A stretch of 64,000 bases of DNA, from positions 33,612 to 97,611 of the forward strand of contig NZ_LGTE01000012.1 in assembly GCF_001263415.1 (NCBI RefSeq), written 5' to 3'. This DNA comes from Thermincola ferriacetica. GTDB lineage: Bacteria; Bacillota; Thermincolia; Thermincolales; Thermincolaceae. A model generated the notes under the pieces. The model was not told where the DNA came from. It saw only the letters and a program-made list of their open reading frames with translations, and searched no databases. Position numbers and translations under genes: made by a program. Shown here piece by piece: positions 52,720-61,978 of this stretch (positions within the stretch are counted from its first letter, which is position 1; the number at the start of each line of letters is the position of its first letter).

Positions 52720-53094
52720 CTATTCGGCGTCAAAAGGAACCAGGTAAATTTTATCTCCTTCTTTTCTCCCCTTCAACAATTCGCAGTGTCTTAAAACAGC
52801 AAATTGTTTATCAAGCTCCCATTCGGCCAGTTTGAATTTTTTGGCCAGTTCCGGTTTGGTAACTTTACCCTGCCGCCTTACGTAATTATATATGTCCTTT
52901 TGCAACTCTGTTAACCCTTCCGTTCCAGTTTGCCCGGCTATAGCCCGGCTTTTCTTGGCGGAATGTACCGCCGCCACATCACAGGACCGCGGCGGCTCGA
53001 TAGCTCCTATATAACAATCCTCACAAAGCGTCTGACCATAAAAATCGTAACTTTCACCCTCCGGGATCATATCACCGCATCTGGAACATTTCAT
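52720..53094 (-). CDS. Zinc-ribbon protein with winged-helix-like C-terminus
   Basis: A 124-residue protein. The N-terminus has two CxxC pairs (MKCSRCGDMIPEGESY then LCEDCY, residues 3-27), a LIM-like zinc ribbon. After a linker, residues about 58-124 (LTELQKDIYNYVRRQGKVTK..LAKKF..) look like a winged helix. It could be a DNA-binding regulator or a redox-sensitive zinc protein. GGAGGGG precedes the ATG at 53094. Co-directional with the AhpD-like gene and 73 nt after the MarR gene, so a three-gene unit is likely. Confidence 0.7.
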   Translation of the reverse strand: MKCSRCGDMIPEGESYDFYGQTLCEDCYIGAIEPPRSCDVAAVHSAKKSRAIAGQTGTEGLTELQKDIYNYVRRQGKVTKPELAKKFKLAEWELDKQFAVLRHCELLKGRKEGDKIYLVPFDAE

Positions 53095-53167
53095 TGTCTA
53101 AACCCCTCCTTTTTATTTCGAAAATACCAGGCAATTGATAAGACAATTGCAGCCATTCATCCCTCCT

Positions 53168-53656
53168 TTAAATGTAACGTATTTTTTTCAGTTTTGCTTT
53201 CAGATCTACAAGCTCTTCCTCTGAAAACTTACGGCCCAGCCAGTTATTAAACTCAGCGGCAATAAACTCCAACTTTTCTTGCATACTCCGTCCCTTATCG
53301 GTTACAAACAATATACTGGCCCTGCGATCAACAGGATTTATTGCTCTTTCGATTAGGCCCATCCTTTCCAGACGGTCCACAATACCTCCAATAGTAGTCC
53401 TGTCAGCATCCATCAATTCACCCAATTGAATTTGGTTGATGCCGTCCTTTTTCCATAGAAAGGCCATAGCCGCAAACTGCGGTGGAGTAAGATTATATGG
53501 CTCCAACCTCGTTTTAAATTCATTAAAGGCCTTTTTATGAGACTTGGCCAGCAGGAAACCAAGACTATTCTCAATGTCAAACAATGCCAACTCTCCCATC
53601 ATTATCTGTATAAACTCAGTGTGCTGATTATCAGTATGCTGATTATATTTTACCAT
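53168..53656 (-). CDS. MarR-family transcriptional regulator
   Basis: A 162-residue MarR protein. The winged helix spans about residues 55-125 (LTPPQFAAMAFLWKKDGINQ; MDADRTTIGGIVDRLERMGL; wing with DRRASILFVTDKG). Flanking helices form the dimer. Codons 6-15 (QHTDNQHTEF) come from two tandem 14-bp near-repeats (53616-53629, 53631-53644) that could also be a binding site. It probably controls itself and the two genes after it. Ligand unknown. Confidence 0.88.
   Translation of the reverse strand: MVKYNQHTDNQHTEFIQIMMGELALFDIENSLGFLLAKSHKKAFNEFKTRLEPYNLTPPQFAAMAFLWKKDGINQIQLGELMDADRTTIGGIVDRLERMGLIERAINPVDRRASILFVTDKGRSMQEKLEFIAAEFNNWLGRKFSEEELVDLKAKLKKIRYI
53616..53644. repeat. Tandem 14-bp repeat at the start of the MarR gene
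   Basis: TCAGTGTGCTGATT and TCAGTATGCTGATT, 15 bp apart in phase, each a partial palindrome (TCAG..CTGA), cover codons 5-14 of the regulator gene. Possible autoregulatory site. Confidence 0.4.
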
Positions 53657-53743
53657 ACTCTTCTTTAACGTTTCAACTAAAAAGCGCCATTACGCCAGCC
53701 TTAAATTGGCTATCCTTTTTCCTATCCAAATAATAGAAGGCAA

Positions 53744-53775
53744 AAGTGGCTAGGTATTAAAATCCCTAGCCACTT
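53744..53775 (-). terminator. Terminator after tuf copy 2
   Basis: AAGTGGCTAGG/CCTAGCCACTT, 11 bp, 10-nt loop, followed on the minus strand by TTGCCTTCTATTATTT. It lies 50 nt past the tuf stop. Confidence 0.8.
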
Positions 53776-53825
53776 TGGTCAGCAAACCCTGTTTGGGACA
53801 GCCCATGTTCAACCTTTAATATTTT

Positions 53826-55028
53826 TTACTCTTTGATAGCTGATACAACACCGGCTCCTACTGTACGGCCACCCTCCCGGATAGCGAAGCGGAGTCCTTC
53901 TTCGATAGCAATCGGGGTAATCAATTCAATGTCCATCTTTACGTTGTCCCCAGGCATTACCATCTCTACGCCCTCAGGTAACTTTACTACTCCGGTCACG
54001 TCTGTTGTACGGAAGTAAAACTGCGGACGGTATCCGTTGAAGAACGGGGTGTGACGGCCTCCTTCTTCCTTGGTCAGTACGTATACCTCGGCAAAAAACT
54101 TGGTGTGCGGATTGATGGTGCCCGGCTTTGCCAGTACCTGCCCACGCTCTACCTCTTTCCTGTCAATACCACGCAACAGGCAACCTATATTGTCTCCGGC
54201 CTCTGCCTGATCCAACAGCTTGCGGAACATCTCTACTCCGGTTATTACGGTCTTCTTACGCTCTTCGCTCATACCGATAATCTCTACTTCGTCGCCTACT
54301 TTTACTGTTCCGCGCTCTACCCTTCCCGTTGCTACGGTACCACGTCCGGTGATGGAGAATACGTCCTCTATCGGCATCAGGAACGGTTTGTCGGTATCAC
54401 GCTGCGGTGTCGGGAAGTAACTATCTACTTCGTCCATCAGTTTCCAAATAGCCCCGCACCACTTGCAATCCCTCTGTCCACAGCCGCACTCCAGGGCTTT
54501 TAATGCGGATCCGGCCACAATCGGAATCTCATCCCCCGGAAATTCGTATTCGCTTAACAGTTCCCGCACTTCCATCTCCACTAATTCCATTAATTCATCG
54601 TCGTCTACCATGTCTGCCTTGTTCAGGAATACTACAATGTAAGGCACCCCTACCTGACGGGCCAGCAGAATGTGCTCCCGGGTCTGGGGCATTGGACCGT
54701 CTGCTGCGGATACTACCAGTATGGCCCCGTCCATCTGGGCTGCTCCGGTAATCATGTTCTTTACGTAGTCGGCGTGGCCCGGACAGTCTACGTGCGCGTA
54801 GTGACGGGCATCGGTTTCGTACTCTACGTGCGCCGTATTAATGGTAATTCCTCTTTCCCTCTCTTCCGGCGCATTGTCAATCTCATCGTATTTCTTTACT
54901 TCAGCTTTTCCCTGGGTTGCCAGGATGGTGGTGATTGCCGCTGTCAATGTAGTCTTGCCATGGTCTACGTGACCTATGGTACCAACGTTTACGTGGGGTT
55001 TCGTACGTTCAAACTTTGCTTTTGCCAT
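53826..55028 (-). CDS. tuf: Elongation factor Tu (copy 2)
   Basis: A 400-residue EF-Tu with the same protein sequence as copy 1, including the four-Cys insert near residues 182-194. By eye the DNA is identical from the stop codon through the ribosome binding site TCCTCCTT, after which the flanks diverge completely, a sign of gene conversion. It lies downstream of the tRNA operon and ends at a strong terminator, so it is a single-gene unit. In 55029-55293 only weak promoter-like boxes (TTGCCT, TATAAA near 55080-55105) are seen. Confidence 0.97.
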   Translation of the reverse strand: MAKAKFERTKPHVNVGTIGHVDHGKTTLTAAITTILATQGKAEVKKYDEIDNAPEERERGITINTAHVEYETDARHYAHVDCPGHADYVKNMITGAAQMDGAILVVSAADGPMPQTREHILLARQVGVPYIVVFLNKADMVDDDELMELVEMEVRELLSEYEFPGDEIPIVAGSALKALECGCGQRDCKWCGAIWKLMDEVDSYFPTPQRDTDKPFLMPIEDVFSITGRGTVATGRVERGTVKVGDEVEIIGMSEERKKTVITGVEMFRKLLDQAEAGDNIGCLLRGIDRKEVERGQVLAKPGTINPHTKFFAEVYVLTKEEGGRHTPFFNGYRPQFYFRTTDVTGVVKLPEGVEMVMPGDNVKMDIELITPIAIEEGLRFAIREGGRTVGAGVVSAIKE

Positions 55029-55293
55029 TCTCTTATTCCTCCTTGATTAAAAAACTGATTAATGTTTTTATTATAGTTTTATATAAGCCTTTACCTTCAG
55101 GCAAGGCCAAAATACCAAAATCAAGCAAATAACCAGCTAAAAAACATTTTTACCCGGACAGTGCTAAATTATGTAATTTCCCTGGTTTTGTTTAACTCTA
55201 ATGGTAGAAAATTTTGATTATTAAGTTGTTTTTATTCTACGTATCCTCAAAAAATTCCTTCCTTGGCTATAGAAAAAAACAGGGAACAAAAAA

Positions 55294-55318
55294 AACCTTG
55301 TGGCTTTACCACAAGGTT
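55294..55318 (-). terminator. Terminator of the tRNA operon
   Basis: AACCTTGTGG/CCACAAGGTT with a 5-nt loop followed on the minus strand by eight T residues, just after tRNA-Met. Confidence 0.92.
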
Positions 55319-55334
55319 TATATTAACTCTACAA

Positions 55335-55411
55335 TGGTGGCGGCGCAGGGATTCGAACCCCGGACACTGCGGGTATGAACCGCATGCTCTAGCCAACTGA
55401 GCTACGCCGCC
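55335..55411 (-). tRNA. tRNA-Met (CAT), elongator
   Basis: Complete cloverleaf: acceptor GGCGGCG/CGCCGCC, D arm with AGCTCAGTTGG, anticodon loop with CAT, TTCGAATCC T arm, CCA encoded. The pairing 5' end differs from the initiator tRNA at 55574, so it is the elongator. Confidence 0.93.
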
Positions 55412-55417
55412 ATCAAG

Positions 55418-55493
55418 TGGAGCCGCTAACCGGGATTGAACCGGTGACCTTATCCTTACCAAGGATACGCTCTACCTACTGAGCTATAGCGGC
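55418..55493 (-). tRNA. tRNA-Thr (GGT)
   Basis: Acceptor GCCGCTA/TAGCGGC, anticodon loop TTGGTAA giving GGT, T-loop GGTTCAATCC, encoded CCA. Six bases upstream of tRNA-Met in the same transcript. Confidence 0.93.
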
Positions 55494-55573
55494 ATGTATT
55501 TATTTATCCATCTAAAATTTAGCTTAAAAAATTAGCGGTAAAACTTAATCCGCCAATTCATTAACTTTATATT

Positions 55574-55649
<76 letters not shown>

Positions 55650-55721
55650 ACATTATGCCTAGGTCTATATTATACATTAGGCATTAAATTTATGCAAATA
55701 TTTTTAATTTGAACTTTTTAA

Positions 55722-55807
55722 TGGTGGAGGGAGAAGGATTCGAACCTTCGAAGGCTGAGCCGGCAGATTTACAGTCTGCTCCCTTTGACCAACTCGGGCA
55801 TCCCTCC
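55722..55807 (-). tRNA. tRNA-Tyr (GTA)
   Basis: Acceptor GGAGGGA, anticodon stem CAGACTGTAAATCTG with GTA, long class II variable arm, T arm GGTTCGAATCC, encoded CCA. Confidence 0.93.
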
Positions 55808-55815
55808 GAAATAAA

Positions 55816-55891
55816 TGGAGCCGACGATGGGACTCGAACCCGCAACCTGCTGATTACAAGTCAGCTGCTCTACCAATTGAGCTACGTCGGC
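55816..55891 (-). tRNA. tRNA-Thr (TGT)
   Basis: Acceptor GCCGACG/CGTCGGC, anticodon loop CTTGTAA giving TGT, T arm GGGTTCGAGTCCC, encoded CCA. First tRNA after the operon promoter. Confidence 0.93.
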
Positions 55892-55913
55892 ATTTCGACG
55901 ACTGACAAAGTTC

Positions 55914-55942
55914 ATTATACAATGTTTCTGCCGTTAGGTCAA
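55914..55942 (-). promoter_or_regulatory. Promoter of the tRNA operon
   Basis: TTGACC (55937-55942) and TATAAT (55914-55919), 17-nt spacer, 22 nt upstream of tRNA-Thr(TGT). Confidence 0.88.
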
Positions 55943-55982
55943 TAGCTTTTTCAGTGCCAATTTTTGTACTTTTAGCAAGAAA

Positions 55983-56627
55983 CTAGTTTTCTCTTTTTTC
56001 CAAATATCTTTCCAACTTCCTTTTTACCCTCTGCAGGGCATTATCAATAGACTTAACATGCCTTTTCAAGTCAACGGCGATTTCCTGATATGATTTACCC
56101 TCCAGGTAAGACATCAGCACTTTCCATTCTAACGAACTAAGGATTTCACCCATTTTTTCCTCGATATCGTCAAATTCTTCCCGGCTGATAATCAGTTCTT
56201 CCGGGTCTGTTATCTTTGAACCGGAAATAACGTCGAGCAGAGTACGATCGGAATCTTCGTCATAAATAGGCTTGTTCAAGGAAACGTAAGAATTTAAAGG
56301 AATGTGCTTTTGCCGGGTAGCTGTTTTTATGGCAGTAATGATCTGCCTGGTAATACATAACTCAGCAAAAGCGCGGAATGATGAAAGCTTGTCCGATTTG
56401 AAATCACGGATGGCTTTGTAGAGTCCAATCATGCCTTCCTGAATGATATCTTCCCTGTCTGCTCCGATTAAGAAGTATGAGCGAGCTTTGGCCCTGACAA
56501 AATTCTTGTACTTATTGATCAAATATTCTAGAGCGGCATCATCACCTTCTTTGGCAAACTCCACGATATCTTCGTCCAACATCACATCGAAGGTATCAAA
56601 TACTTCTCTCTGAGCACTTAAACTCAT
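55983..56627 (-). CDS. sigH: RNA polymerase sigma factor SigH (Spo0H type)
   Basis: A 214-residue sigma-70-family factor of SigH length. Region 2 contains ALEYLINKYKNFVRAKARSY and DREDIIQEGMIGLYKAIRDF; region 4 contains SYQEIAVDLKRHVKSIDNAL. In Firmicutes SigH directs early sporulation and competence genes. The order yacP-sigH-(secE-nusG) supports it. GGAGGCG precedes the ATG at 56627. The 320-nt leader holds copy 2 of the two-hairpin element. Confidence 0.95.
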   Translation of the reverse strand: MSLSAQREVFDTFDVMLDEDIVEFAKEGDDAALEYLINKYKNFVRAKARSYFLIGADREDIIQEGMIGLYKAIRDFKSDKLSSFRAFAELCITRQIITAIKTATRQKHIPLNSYVSLNKPIYDEDSDRTLLDVISGSKITDPEELIISREEFDDIEEKMGEILSSLEWKVLMSYLEGKSYQEIAVDLKRHVKSIDNALQRVKRKLERYLEKREN

Positions 56628-56762
56628 CTCATCGCCTCCGCTCTAGATTTTCAGAAATTCCAATCTATTATCGGGATTTCCGATGGAAAACTTAAGCATA
56701 AATACACTTGATAACAGGAAGCTATCAGAACAGTTATTTAATTTAAAAGGTAAATTTCAAAA

Positions 56763-56869
56763 AAGAACAAAAGTTTCTATCCAAACCCCAAGGAAACTTT
56801 TGTTGATATCCGGAAATCATGCTTTGACGTTATCCACAATTTTACCTCAAAGTATAATTTCCTAAATAT
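56763..56869 (-). promoter_or_regulatory. Two-hairpin leader element, copy 2 (in the sigH leader)
   Basis: About 93% identical to 36170-36276 (seven differences in 107 nt). First hairpin: 56844-56862 with 56812-56830, two mismatches, same 13-nt loop with TGTGGATA. Second: 56793-56803 with 56767-56777, stem identical to copy 1, then TTCTTTTTTG. Here it lies between a good promoter and the sigH start, so it is transcribed as leader and could act as an attenuator. Confidence 0.7.
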
Positions 56870-56957
56870 TAAAACAATGTCGGCAAGTAAAAATTATGGT
56901 CCACCCATTATTTAGCCAGAGATTGTATATGTTGGGACAAGCCAATTTACATAACTT

Positions 56958-56986
56958 ATTATACCTAATGACTACCCTATAGTCAA
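56958..56986 (-). promoter_or_regulatory. Promoter of sigH
   Basis: TTGACT (56981-56986) and TATAAT (56958-56963), 17-nt spacing, about 330 nt upstream of the sigH ATG. Confidence 0.82.
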
Positions 56987-57061
56987 CCCATTGCCCCGCA
57001 AAAATTACTGCTGCTCTAAGTATTAAAATACAGTTTAATTACTACCTTTTTTCTTTAATTT

Positions 57062-57574
57062 TCATTTCTGTCGCCTAATCTTTTCCAGGACTGCTTTTAT
57101 ATCGTCATTCAACCTTGTACCTAACCGTTGATCATTTGAATGAACCATTTCCTGAAGTTTTTCTTTCTTCTCCGCCGTCAACCTGGTTACCTCTTCGACC
57201 AATTCCCTCGCCGGCATACGGGCAGCCCCTTTGCCGAAGATAAAGCTTTGCTGCGACCAGTCGGAAGTGGCCACAGCAACCCTGCCCTCCTTGATGTACA
57301 TAGATACAAGTCTTTCAATTACTGAATCGGCCGTTTCTCCCTCCTGGCTGTAAATTACTTCCACGCCATTCCGGGTCTCCCGGCCTCCCAAGCCGCCTTT
57401 TACCAAATGAGCATCAAAGACAACTATTATGCGGCAATTTCTCAAGACCCGGTATTCAGCCAGTATATCTATCAATTTATCCCTGGCATGTTCCAGTTCT
57501 TTATCCATCAGGCCTGCCAATTCCGGCCAGGCGTGAATAATATTATAGCCATCAATGATCAAAATGTCCTCCAT
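57062..57574 (-). CDS. NYN-domain ribonuclease (YacP/Rae1 family)
   Basis: A 170-residue PIN-like nuclease. The acidic site begins with LIIDGYNIIHAW (Asp8), followed by IVVFDAH and the late VAVATSDWSQQ. B. subtilis YacP/Rae1 cuts mRNA in the ribosomal A site; the same role is likely. Its ATG overlaps the rlmB stop (TAATG). Order rlmB-yacP-sigH is standard for Firmicutes. Confidence 0.9.
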   Translation of the reverse strand: MEDILIIDGYNIIHAWPELAGLMDKELEHARDKLIDILAEYRVLRNCRIIVVFDAHLVKGGLGGRETRNGVEVIYSQEGETADSVIERLVSMYIKEGRVAVATSDWSQQSFIFGKGAARMPARELVEEVTRLTAEKKEKLQEMVHSNDQRLGTRLNDDIKAVLEKIRRQK

Positions 57575-58308
57575 TACCGCTCTCCCATTTGCCTCTGGCG
57601 CAAAACTTCATAACAAAGCACCGCGGCCGCCACGGAAGCATTCAAGGAGCCGATTTTCCCCTGCATCGGCAGCCGCACAAGAAAATCACATTTTTCCCTT
57701 ACCAGCCTGCTGATACCTTTTCCTTCGCTACCAATAACCAGAGCTAAAGGCCCCTGCAAATCGGCCTGCCACAGATTCTGTGGCGCAGCGGCATCAGCTC
57801 CAACCACCCAGCAGCCTTTCTCTTTTAAATATTCAATAGTCTGGGCCAGGTTCGTTACCCGGCAAACAGAGACATACTCCACGGCTCCGGCAGATGCTTT
57901 AACCACGGCAGGGGTAATCCCCACTGCTCGTCTCCTGGGGATAACCACACCGTGTATTCCGACGGCGTCCGCCGTTCTTATTATGGCGCCAAGGTTATGA
58001 GGATCTTCCAATTCATCCAGGAGCAATATAAAAGGATCTTCCCCGTTTTTTTGGGCCGTTTCCAGTATATCGTCAATATCTGCGTACGCTTTCATGGCAA
58101 CCAGAGCGATAACCCCCTGGTGGTTGCCCTGCACCAGCTTATCAAGGCTGCGTTTGTCCGTTTCCTGAACAGGAATTTTTCTTTGCCGGGCAAGGTTTAA
58201 AATGTCACCGGCTCTCGTCGTTCCATGCTGCAACAGAATTTTGTTTATGGGTCGCTCAGCCTTCAATGCCTCTATAACGGGGTTTCTGCCATAGATTATA
58301 TCGTCCAA
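57574..58308 (-). CDS. rlmB: 23S rRNA (guanosine-2'-O-)-methyltransferase RlmB
   Basis: A 244-residue SPOUT methyltransferase with the N-terminal substrate-binding part (IYGRNPVIEALKAERPINKI) and the three family motifs: LEDPHNLGAIIRTADAVG, VIGSEGKGISRLVREKCD and LPMQGKIGSLNASVAAAVLC. TTG start at 58308. An alternative tRNA Gm18-type target cannot be ruled out by sequence alone. Confidence 0.9.
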   Translation of the reverse strand: MDDIIYGRNPVIEALKAERPINKILLQHGTTRAGDILNLARQRKIPVQETDKRSLDKLVQGNHQGVIALVAMKAYADIDDILETAQKNGEDPFILLLDELEDPHNLGAIIRTADAVGIHGVVIPRRRAVGITPAVVKASAGAVEYVSVCRVTNLAQTIEYLKEKGCWVVGADAAAPQNLWQADLQGPLALVIGSEGKGISRLVREKCDFLVRLPMQGKIGSLNASVAAAVLCYEVLRQRQMGER

Positions 58309-58320
58309 AAATAAGCACCT

Positions 58321-59007
58321 CTAATTTCCTTTTTCAGCGGCTTTAATTTTCTCCAGCCTTCCGCAGGACATCTTGCCCTCGTGGCATATGCCTTGCGTGA
58401 TACAATCGGGCCCTGCATTGGAAAACAAAATGGGCGCTACCCGACGCACTTCCGCCAGCATAAGGTTGGCCAGTTTCCGTATTTCCCACTGTGCCCGCTC
58501 ACAACACCTGTGCCGGAAAAAATTATACAGGGACCGGGCATTTAATGTGGCAACCAGCTTTGTTTCACAGGCGTTTGGCAGGACATACCGCGCATCTTCA
58601 TGGTGTACTAAATCGGCCAGTTCCTTATATGCCTCATTAATAATTTTCATTGTCCTGGTAAAAATGGCTTCTGCCTCGGGATTATTCTTTACACTGGGCG
58701 GGATAACATATGCAAAGTCCTCAAATTTAACGTAGCGCTGAGATTGCTGAGAATAGGACGCGATCCGGTGTCTTACCAACTGGTGAGAAAGAGCCCGACT
58801 GACCCCCTCGATGGCAAAAGTGAATGTAACATGCTCAATGGGCGACCAATGCCCCATCCGAACCAATATATTTAAAAATTTAGCCACTTCCTGGTCGGTA
58901 AAATTATCAAGTAGATCTTCGGCCCCTATCGGGGAATAACAGAGGCGCGCCGCTGCCGCCACGGTTTTGTCGGGATCAGGGGTGTAATTAATCAGCTTTA
59001 CCTTCAT
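58321..59007 (-). CDS. thyX: FAD-dependent thymidylate synthase
   Basis: A 228-residue ThyX that makes dTMP from dUMP with methylene-folate, NADPH and FAD. The ThyX motif RHRxxSxxxxSxR is at residues 79-91 ([13 protein letters not shown]). ATG at 59007 follows GGGGAGGG; the start overlaps the mrnC end by 20 nt. The gene order cysS-mrnC-thyX-rlmB is seen in many Clostridia. Confidence 0.95.
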   Translation of the reverse strand: MKVKLINYTPDPDKTVAAAARLCYSPIGAEDLLDNFTDQEVAKFLNILVRMGHWSPIEHVTFTFAIEGVSRALSHQLVRHRIASYSQQSQRYVKFEDFAYVIPPSVKNNPEAEAIFTRTMKIINEAYKELADLVHHEDARYVLPNACETKLVATLNARSLYNFFRHRCCERAQWEIRKLANLMLAEVRRVAPILFSNAGPDCITQGICHEGKMSCGRLEKIKAAEKGN

Positions 59008-59443
59008 CAAAACCCTCCCCATCGTTTAAGAATTCTTTTTCATATTCTTGCCCTTCAACCAACCTGACAGCCAAAGCAAAAATCTCCTCCAGCCGCTTAG
59101 TCTTTCGACACAAATACAAATAACCGAAAAGGGACTCAAAAGCCGTACCGTACCGGTAATCTATCACTCCCATGTTTTTGGGGACGGTACCGGACTTTGC
59201 GTTTCTGCCCCGTTTGACCACATCAACTTCATCAGGAGCAAGCTTGCCTTCCAAAGCATGAACTATCTTTGCCTGCGTCGCTGCATTTACGAAGGCAACA
59301 GACCTTTTGTGCAGTTCACTGACCTTGGTTAATCCCCGACTAATTAAATATTGTCTTACGTATACTTCATAGATGGCGTCTCCTATATAAGCCAGAACAA
59401 GGGCGGGCATTTGCCCCGGAGATGTTTTTAATTCCTTTGTCAT
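58988..59443 (-). CDS. mrnC: Mini-ribonuclease III
   Basis: A 151-residue RNase III catalytic domain without a dsRNA-binding domain. The motif [20 protein letters not shown] carries the catalytic Asp/Glu; [20 protein letters not shown] follows. It matures 23S rRNA ends. GGAGGGC precedes the ATG; gaps are 9 nt to cysS and an overlap with thyX. Confidence 0.93.
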   Translation of the reverse strand: MTKELKTSPGQMPALVLAYIGDAIYEVYVRQYLISRGLTKVSELHKRSVAFVNAATQAKIVHALEGKLAPDEVDVVKRGRNAKSGTVPKNMGVIDYRYGTAFESLFGYLYLCRKTKRLEEIFALAVRLVEGQEYEKEFLNDGEGFDEGKAD

Positions 59444-59452
59444 TGAGCCCTC

Positions 59453-60916
59453 CTATTTTCTTTTCCAGCGAGCGCCCTGGGGGCTGTCTTCAATGATTAT
59501 ACCCAATTCATTTAATTTATTTCTGATTCCGTCGGCGGTGGCCCAATCCTTCCTGGCCCTGGCTTCGCTCCGGATGTCGAGAATTATCTGCATCAACCGG
59601 TCAACAAGGCCCGCATCGCCCTGGGTTCCCCTTTTTTCAAATAAGCCCAGAACCTGGCCAAGTTTCATAAAAGTATCAAAAACCTGTTGCAGGGCCCCTT
59701 TAACCTCCTGAAGCAGTGCGTCGCCTCCTGCCGATGTGGCGGCATGGATAAATGCATTGCTGTCCCGGGCCAGATCAAATAAAACAGCAATAGCTAAAGC
59801 AGTATTAAAGTCGTCATCCATAGCTTCCTCGAAATCTCTTACTGCTTTCTCCCGGGCTCTCAGCAAATCGGCTAGAGCCTTTTCCAATTCGGGGTTTTCT
59901 ACTTCCCCGAATTTATTAGTTTTCAGTATACTCTCAATATTATCGAGAGCATTGTGCAGCCTGCTCAGGCTTTTCCTGTTCATTTCCAGCTTGGTATCGT
60001 CAAAATCCAAAGGGCTCCGATAATGGGTAGAAAGCATGTAAAACCTGACAACTTCCGGGTCATACTTGGCCAAAATCTCCCTGACCGTAAAAAAGTTCCC
60101 CAGGGATTTGGACATTTTTTCTTCGTTGACGGTGATAAAACCGTTATGCATCCAGTAACGCGCAAAAGGGCCGCAGCCGGCATAGGCCTCCGCCTGGGCA
60201 ATCTCATTTTCATGATGTGGAAAAATCAGGTCAAAGCCCCCGCCATGGATATCAAACCCCATGCCCAGGTACTTATTGGCCATGGCTGAACATTCGATGT
60301 GCCAACCGGGACGGCCTTTTCCCCAGGGGCTGTCCCAGGCCGGTTCGCCCGGTTTTGCCGCTTTCCAAAGGGCAAAGTCCATTGGGTGGCGTTTCCTGGT
60401 ATCCACATCCACCCGCGCTCCGGCCTGCATATCCTCAAGGGACCTGCCGGAAAGCTTGCCGTACCCTTTAAAACTTTCCACGGAAAAATAAACGTCTCCG
60501 TCCAGTTGGTAAGCGTAACCGTTTTTCATAATACCCCGGATCATCTCAATAATCTCATCAAGATGCTCACTGACCCTGGGGTGAACGGTCGCCTCCCGCA
60601 CACCTAATGCCGCAGCATCTTTGAAATATTCTCTGATATATTTGGCGGCCAGGGTTATAGGATCGGTATTTTTCTCCCGAGCCCGGTTAATTATTTTATC
60701 ATCAATATCGGTAAAGTTCTGCACATAGGTAACCTGGTAACCTTTATACTCGAAGTACCGGCGGACAGTATCAAAAACAATCAAAGGTCTGGCATTACCC
60801 AAATGAATAAGGTTGTACGTAGTGGGTCCGCAAACATACATATCTACTTTCCCGGGTTGCCTGGGGATGAATTCTTCCTTTTTCCTGGTGCAGGTATTAT
60901 ATAGCTTTATGGTCAT
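59453..60916 (-). CDS. cysS: Cysteinyl-tRNA synthetase
   Basis: A 487-residue class I synthetase. HIGH-type motif is IHLGNARP (about residues 31-38) after the zinc-site Cys in YVCGPT; KMSKS is [13 protein letters not shown] at 60916 with GGAGGGG 10 nt upstream, overlapping the cysE end by 20 nt; upstream in-frame starts have no site. Controlled with cysE by the cysteine T-box. Confidence 0.95.
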   Translation of the reverse strand: MTIKLYNTCTRKKEEFIPRQPGKVDMYVCGPTTYNLIHLGNARPLIVFDTVRRYFEYKGYQVTYVQNFTDIDDKIINRAREKNTDPITLAAKYIREYFKDAAALGVREATVHPRVSEHLDEIIEMIRGIMKNGYAYQLDGDVYFSVESFKGYGKLSGRSLEDMQAGARVDVDTRKRHPMDFALWKAAKPGEPAWDSPWGKGRPGWHIECSAMANKYLGMGFDIHGGGFDLIFPHHENEIAQAEAYAGCGPFARYWMHNGFITVNEEKMSKSLGNFFTVREILAKYDPEVVRFYMLSTHYRSPLDFDDTKLEMNRKSLSRLHNALDNIESILKTNKFGEVENPELEKALADLLRAREKAVRDFEEAMDDDFNTALAIAVLFDLARDSNAFIHAATSAGGDALLQEVKGALQQVFDTFMKLGQVLGLFEKRGTQGDAGLVDRLMQIILDIRSEARARKDWATADGIRNKLNELGIIIEDSPQGARWKRK

Positions 60917-61583
60917 ACCTGTTCTGCCCCTCCTCCAATTCATGTATCCTTTGCTCCATGCGCGCTATTTTCCGCTGCATACATAGCATCATTTCGGCAA
61001 CAGGGTCCGGTAACTGGTCATGGTGCAGGTCTATCTTGGATTCCAGGTCCATATCGGCTATATTGAGACCTTCGCGTACCACTACTTTTCCGGGCACACC
61101 GACTACCGTAGTATTCGGCGGAGTATCCCGCAATACAACGGAACCGGCCCCAATCTTGGTGTTATCCCCTATTTTGATGTTCCCCAAAACTTTTGCCCCG
61201 GCGCTGATAACAACATTGTTGCCGATTGTAGGATGGCGCTTACCCTTTTCCTTTCCGGTGCCTCCCAGGGTAACCCCCTGATAAATGGTGACATTGTTGC
61301 CGATAATGGTAGTTTCTCCAATAACCACTCCTGTACCGTGATCGATGAAAAAGCCATCGCCAATCTGGGCCCCCGGATGTATTTCTATACCCGTCAGCCA
61401 GCGAGAAAACTGGGAAATTAACCGTGGCAGTACCACCAGCCCTTTCTTATACAGGTAATGAGCCACCCTGTGCAGTAAAATGGCATGCAGGCCGGGATAA
61501 CATAAAATGACCTCCAGCAGGCTTTTTGCCGCCGGATCCCGGTCAAATATTACTTTGATGTCATTCCTTATACGCCTAAACAT
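60897..61583 (-). CDS. cysE: Serine O-acetyltransferase
   Basis: A 228-residue left-handed beta-helix enzyme making O-acetylserine for cysteine synthesis. N-terminal helical part ([20 protein letters not shown]), then hexapeptide repeats from [20 protein letters not shown] to [25 protein letters not shown] stands before the ATG at 61583. It leads the operon behind the T-box, which ties enzyme supply to charged tRNA-Cys. Confidence 0.94.
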   Translation of the reverse strand: MFRRIRNDIKVIFDRDPAAKSLLEVILCYPGLHAILLHRVAHYLYKKGLVVLPRLISQFSRWLTGIEIHPGAQIGDGFFIDHGTGVVIGETTIIGNNVTIYQGVTLGGTGKEKGKRHPTIGNNVVISAGAKVLGNIKIGDNTKIGAGSVVLRDTPPNTTVVGVPGKVVVREGLNIADMDLESKIDLHHDQLPDPVAEMMLCMQRKIARMEQRIHELEEGQNRYDHKAI

Positions 61584-61635
61584 TTTTTCCTCCCTGCCTT
61601 CATCTAATTGTAAAGTCTAAATTAGTCATTGTAAT

Positions 61636-61930
61636 AAAAAAACCCTCCATTCCCTACAGAGACGGAGGATTTCCGCGGTTCCACACTGCTTGGGCCTAAG
61701 GCCCCACTCGGGCAGCCAAAAATAAAGCTGCACTATGTGTGATAACGGACACAACCGGCACAACCTACTTTAATTCGGCAGCGCAACTCCGGGGCGCATT
61801 CATCCTGACCTGAAGTCTAAGGTTGCTTCCAGCCCATGGCAAACCTCTCTCTGTAAACTGTATCAAGAGTACTTGTCCCCTTCATAGTTATTAGGTTTGA
61901 TATGAGTCCATTTTTCTCTCTACGCAGTTT
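61636..61930 (-). promoter_or_regulatory. T-box leader, cysteine-specific
   Basis: The T-box core reads GTGTGGAACCGCGG on the minus strand (61673-61686). Downstream is the terminator stem CCTCC...GGAGG (61644-61668) with a T tract. The probable specifier loop reads GAATGC (61796-61801), whose TGC is a Cys codon, matching cysE and cysS downstream. Uncharged tRNA-Cys should favour readthrough. Confidence 0.88.
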
Positions 61931-61948
61931 TACAAATGCTTACTTTAG

Positions 61949-61978
61949 ATTATACACAGTTTAAAAGTTGCTTGTCAA
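61949..61978 (-). promoter_or_regulatory. Promoter of the cysE-cysS operon
   Basis: TTGACA (61973-61978) and TATAAT (61949-61954) with 18-nt spacing; the -35 box directly abuts the gltX stop codon. Confidence 0.85.
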
